Assembly: GCF_036898095.1 (NCBI RefSeq)
Contig: NC_090763.1
Coordinates: 53,118,285 to 53,182,284 of the forward strand
DNA from: Palaemon carinicauda
Taxonomy: Eukaryota > Arthropoda > Malacostraca > Decapoda > Palaemonidae
Reading direction: 5' to 3'
DNA: 64,000 nucleotides
Under the pieces are notes generated by a model. That model saw nothing but the letters and a program-made list of their open reading frames with translations. It made no database searches and had not been told where the DNA came from. Each line of letters starts with the position of its first letter. The stretch's first letter is position 1. The translations under genes and the position numbers were made by a program. Shown one piece after another: positions 59,802-64,000 of the stretch.

Positions 59802-62772
59802 TGTACCTTAAGATATACTTCTATGCAATCAAGTTTTTTACCCCCAAAATACCTGACACAATAAGACCTACCTAAAGACCATCAAGTCCAAAGTTCTATA
59901 AAGTGATTTGACTTAAGATTGCAAAATGTATTTCATCTAAAGATAACCAACAAAAAAAGTACCACTTAATCTACTGTATCACTATTCCTGTATTATCCCC
60001 CTTTGCCTTTTTTAGAGCTATTGATACTAATGTAATATGTTGAAACTATTTCAACCGCAGGAAATATTATCATTAAGTTCTAAAGGTGCTTTTCCCTTTC
60101 AGTACAAGCAGGAGACTTTAAACCAATGGTGTTATGGTCATAGTTAGCCATGCTTATAAAATTTTGTAGTGTATTGAAGCACACCATGTATGAAGCATGT
60201 TGCCACTGTCTCACCACGATGAGGTCATGACCTTCGAGACAGGGGGGACGTCCACTGTACAAGATCGGTACCATGCACCCACCTCCATGTGTTGCGAGCA
60301 CATTTTGGGAGCACATGTCACCAACACTTGAGCGTCTCTGGAACCCCAAACCAGAGCGGATCAAAGTAGTAACAATCAAGAGGCTTGTGATCACCCCAAC
60401 ATTGAGACTACCCCGACATCCTGAAACCTTATTTTGAGGGGGGTTCTAAGTCCCTCGCCATAAGGTATCGGAACCGTTTACTAGCCGGTTTCTGACTTTC
60501 GCCAGAAACCGGATGTTCCAATACGCCTTTAACACTGTAACCAACCCGTGACAGAGTCACAGAAGTAAGCCAGGAATCAGCGTGAATCGCGCATAAGCGC
60601 TATGATGTGCCTTTACACCTCACTGAGCCCAGACAGGCTCAGCCAGGAATCAGCACATTAGGTCACAGGTCAGCTAGGAATCGGCATACTTTTGCAAGTC
60701 TTTCCTTTCAGCCTAACTGACCCGGACACCATCACGCCTTTAACACTGTAACCAACCCGTGACAGAGTCACAGAAGTAAGCCAGGAATCAGCGTGAATCG
60801 CGCATGAGCGCTATGATGTGCCATTACACCTCACTGAGCCCAGACAGGCTCAGCCAGGAATCAGCACATTAGGTCACAGAGGTCAGCTAGGAATCGGCAT
60901 ACTTTTGCAAGTCTTTCCTTTAAGCCTAACTGACCCGGACCTTGGAGATAAAAAGTGGGAAGTAAAGTAATAAGTGATATAGACTCTTAGAGAATGTTAG
61001 TAAAGGATTTGGTTAAAGTCTCCTGCAATTGATCATTAGCATACCTTCATAATCTAGCAATGATACCTAACTCAGTATATCTAATTCGTTGCTTTGGCTG
61101 TTGCTTCCTTTCTATATAGAGGACTAATTTTTGACTATCACTATCAATACTTTCTTTACATATATCGCCGTCTACTTTGGGTCCTTATGCCTATTTTCTT
61201 CCTCAGAGGACTAGGCTACTCTGTCAATATATTTAACTTTTCTTCCATGAAGGGCTACTCTGGACAGTACAGTCACCTGTTTTCTTTTCATTAATTAAAG
61301 ACTGAAATCAAAATACCCTATAAAGTTGAAAAAACTTTGCCAATATTGAAGACTGCTGAATAAAGTTCTATTATCAATCAATGAAAGTTTGCCTGCCTAC
61401 ATCACAAACTGTCTAAGAACATAGAATGACCATAAATTACTAGTCTTTTGTTCCGATAAAAAACTAATGTTGAATAAAAAAAAAAAGTGAAAGATTAAAA
61501 ACTTGCAGCAGGAGAGACATCACGGGCAGCACAAGAGACGTCATGGGCAGCAGAAGAGACGTCATGGGCAGCAGAAGAGACAGCACACGCAGCAGAAGAG
61601 ACAGCTGTGACCAAGTTGAGGAATGATCTTCCTAATCGGATAGTTGAATCGGTAGAACTTGAAAAGTTCAAACCTTTAGAAAATATTTTTTGTTGTGTAA
61701 ATAAATCCCGAATATAAAAAAAACGAACGCACAAAAAAGTCGGGTAAATAAATCCCGAATACAATAAAAACGAACGCACAAAAATGTCGGGTAAATAAAT
61801 CCCGAATACAATAAAAACGAACGCACAAAAAAGTCGGGTAAATAAATCCCGAATACAATAAAAACGAACGCACAAAAATGTCGGGTAAATAAATCCCGAA
61901 TATAATAAAAACGAACGCACAAAAAAGTCGGGTAAATAAATCCCGAATACAATAAAAACGAACGCACAAAAAAGTCGGGTAAATAAATCCCGAATACAAT
62001 AAAAACGAACGCACAAAAATGTCGGGTAAATAAATCCCGAATACAATAAAAACGAACGCACAAAAATGTCGGGTAAATAAAGCCCGAATACAATAAAAAC
62101 GAACGCACAAAAATGTCGGGTAAATAAAGCCCGAATACAATAAAAACGAACGCACAAAAATGTCGGGTAAATAAATCCCGAATACAATAAAAACGAACGC
62201 ACAAAAATGTCGGGTAAATAAATCCCGAATACAATAAAAACGAACGCACAAAAATGTCGGGTAAATAAATCCCGAATACAATAAAAACGAACGCACAAAA
62301 ATGTCGGGTAAATAAATCCCGAATACAATAAAAACGAACGCACAAAAATGTCGGGTAAATAAATCCCGAATACAATAAAAACGAACGCACAAAAATGTCG
62401 GGTGAATAAATTGTTAGAAGATTTGCATAGAAATATTATGGTAGATAGTATGAAGTTTATAGATTATATATCATTTAAAAATAGAATAATGATCATAATT
62501 GAATTATTATATAGGTACAAACTTACAAAAACCTGAAAAATAATAAACAATTTTATAAAAACCTGAAAAATAATAAACTATTTTATAAAAACATAGGGGG
62601 CAGAAGACATTCACAAACACTTTACAACAAACCTATTTTTTTATACGCGCCTAAAACCTACTACACATTCGATAATTATATAAAAACTTTGATATTTCAC
62701 AACTTACCTTAACCAGGCTTTCAGAATTACCTTACAGAAATGTGCTATGAACCTAACCACTATACAGCAATT
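59802..62772. repeat. Macrosatellite unit 13 (subtype A), 2971 bp
   Basis: Two 211-bp repeats (60524-60940), 15 47-bp repeats (61698-62403) and two 30-bp tail repeats. Same length and layout as unit 3. Confidence 0.95.
61698..62403. repeat. 47-bp repeat array, 15 copies (unit 13)
   Basis: Subtype A. The first copy has AATATAAAAAAAACG. The AAAGCCCG block is only two copies. Confidence 0.95.
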
Positions 62773-64000
62773 TGTACCTTAATATATACTTCTATGCAAT
62801 CAAGTTTTTTACCCCCAAAATACCTGACACAATAAGACCTACCTAAAGACCATCAAGTCCAAAGTTCTATAAAGTGATTTGACTTAAGATTGCAAAATGT
62901 ATTTCATCTAAAGATAACCAACAAAAAAAGTACCACTTAATCTACTGTATCACTATTCCTGTATTATCCCCCTTTGCCTTTTTTAGAGCTATTGATACTA
63001 ATGTAATATGTTGAAACTATTTCAACCGCAGGAAATATTATCATTAAGTTCTAAAGGTGCTTTTCCCTTTCAGTACAAGCAGGAGACTTTAAACCAATGG
63101 TGTTATGGTCATAGTTAGCCATGCTTATAAAATTTTGTAGTGTATTGAAGCACACCATGTATGAAGCATGTTGCCACTGTCTCACCACGATGAGGTCATG
63201 ACCTTCGAGACAGGGGGGACGTCCACTGTACAAGATCGGTACCATGCACCCACCTCCATGTGTTGCGAGCACATTTTGGGAGCACATGTCACCAACACTT
63301 GAGCGTCTCTGGAACCCCAAACCAGAGCGGATCAAAGTAGTAACAATCAAGAGGCTTGTGATCACCCCAACATTGAGACTACCCCGACATCCTGAAACCT
63401 TATTTTGAGGGGGGTTCTAAGTCCCTCGCCATAAGGTAATGGAACCGTTTACTAGCCGGTTTCCGACTTTTGCCAGAAACCGGATTTTCCAAAACACGCC
63501 TTTAACACTGTAACCAACCCGTGACAGAGTCACAGAAGTAAGCCAGGAATCAGCGTGAATCGCGCATGAGCGCTATGATGTGCCTTTACACCTCACTGAG
63601 CCCAGACAGGCTCAGCCAGGAATCAGCACATTACGTCACAGAGGTCAGCTAGGAATCGGCATACTTTTGCAAGTCTTTCCTTTAAGCCTAACTGACCCGG
63701 ACACAAGAGATTTAAAAAGCTGGAAATAAAGTAAGAGGCGACTTAGACTCGTAGAGTACTTTCCATTGTTAGTAATTTTTTGTTAATTAGGTCACAGAGG
63801 TCAGCTAGGAATCGGCGTAGTTTTCCGCCTATCTTTATCCCTAACTGACCCGGACCTTGGAGATAAAAAGCTGGAAATAAAGTAAGAGGCGACTTAGACT
63901 CGTAGAGTACTTTCCATTGTTAGTAATTTTTTGTTAATTAGGTCACAGAGGTCAGCTAGGAATCGGCGTAGTTTTCCGCCTATCTTTATCCCTAACTGAC
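62773..64000. repeat. Macrosatellite unit 14, cut by the window end
   Basis: Contains the lead, the 104-codon frame (63051-63365), one 211-bp repeat (63497-63702) and the start of a 151-bp array. Its hairpin region carries CGACTTTTGCC and AAAACACGCC, as in unit 1. Confidence 0.95.
63703..64000. repeat. 151-bp repeat array, about 2 copies, continues beyond the window
   Basis: Same repeat as 51043-52101, beginning with the same diverged ACAAGAGATTTAAAAAGC copy. The copies keep GGTCAGCTAGG where unit 10 mostly has GGCCAGCTAGG. Confidence 0.93.

Larger units (their letters stand above)
18987..64000. repeat. Macrosatellite with nested tandem repeats, 13 full units plus part of a 14th
   Basis: The anchor TGTACCTTAAGATATAC (TGTACCTTAATATATAC in unit 14) recurs at 18987, 21936, 25898, 28869, 32385, 36348, 39412, 42687, 46791, 50115, 53792, 56624, 59802 and 62773. 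Every unit has the same order. First a 280-bp lead and a 104-codon minus-strand open frame. Next a cluster of hairpins with the 211-bp repeats, and a 560-bp middle. Then five (rarely four) 21-bp repeats, a LINE-like C-terminal remnant, the 47-bp array and a tail with 30-bp repeats. Between repeats the units look about 98-99% identical by eye. The array runs off the right end of the window. I know no named satellite that matches. Confidence 0.97.

Noticed and set aside
18987..64000. Ribosomal DNA intergenic spacer or tandem RNA-gene cluster
   Set aside because: Nested subrepeats resemble rDNA spacers, but no 18S, 28S, 5S, tRNA or snRNA sequence could be recognised in the core.

Overview
The window is eukaryotic, AT-rich nuclear DNA, most likely from an arthropod and plausibly a decapod crustacean. 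It has long microsatellites, short GGTTAGGTTAGG tracts, decayed LINEs, a Tigger/pogo transposon, MITEs and very extensive tandem repetition. There are no bacterial operons and no convincing single-copy host gene. The species is inference; no marker gene fixes it.

Positions 1-18986 are a transposon and repeat landscape. In order: small direct duplications; an AAT microsatellite; a 20-bp G-rich minisatellite (1571-1898); an anonymous GC-richer block with degenerate repeats (3181-5650); a TTAA-flanked MITE-like element (6360-6645); a 1-kb degenerate GGTAG array (7121-8150); a broken LINE reverse transcriptase (8206-8640); a 3.9-kb Tigger element with TA target duplication and an intact 621-codon transposase (9283-13170); a zinc-ribbon open frame resembling ISXO2/Merlin transposases, ending at a splice-donor-like site (13517-13882); a 222-bp duplication; a foldback element (14398-14594); LINE 3' ends (14659-15049); a hAT-type MITE with a perfect 8-bp target duplication (15631-15878); and a diverged 920-bp tandem repeat (16135-18330).

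Positions 18987-64000 are one uninterrupted macrosatellite: 13 complete units (2.83-4.10 kb) and the start of a 14th. Each unit has a nearly invariant core of about 1.84 kb carrying nested tandem repeats: a hairpin-rich 211-bp repeat (1-4 copies), a 21-bp repeat (4-5), a 47-bp repeat (3-34) and a 30-bp repeat (2-3). Units 10 and 14 also carry a 151-bp repeat. These copy numbers account for essentially all the length differences between units. The units fall into recognisable subtypes, and units 6 and 7 are a recent duplication. The hundreds-of-codons open frames across the 47-bp arrays contain essentially no ATG and follow from the 47-bp period, so they are not genes.

The only protein gene I support with confidence is the Tigger transposase. 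The macrosatellite is the candidate undescribed system: a hierarchical tandem array whose core holds a LINE-like C-terminal remnant, a conserved open frame of unknown meaning and a hairpin cluster. Its function, if any, cannot be read from the sequence.
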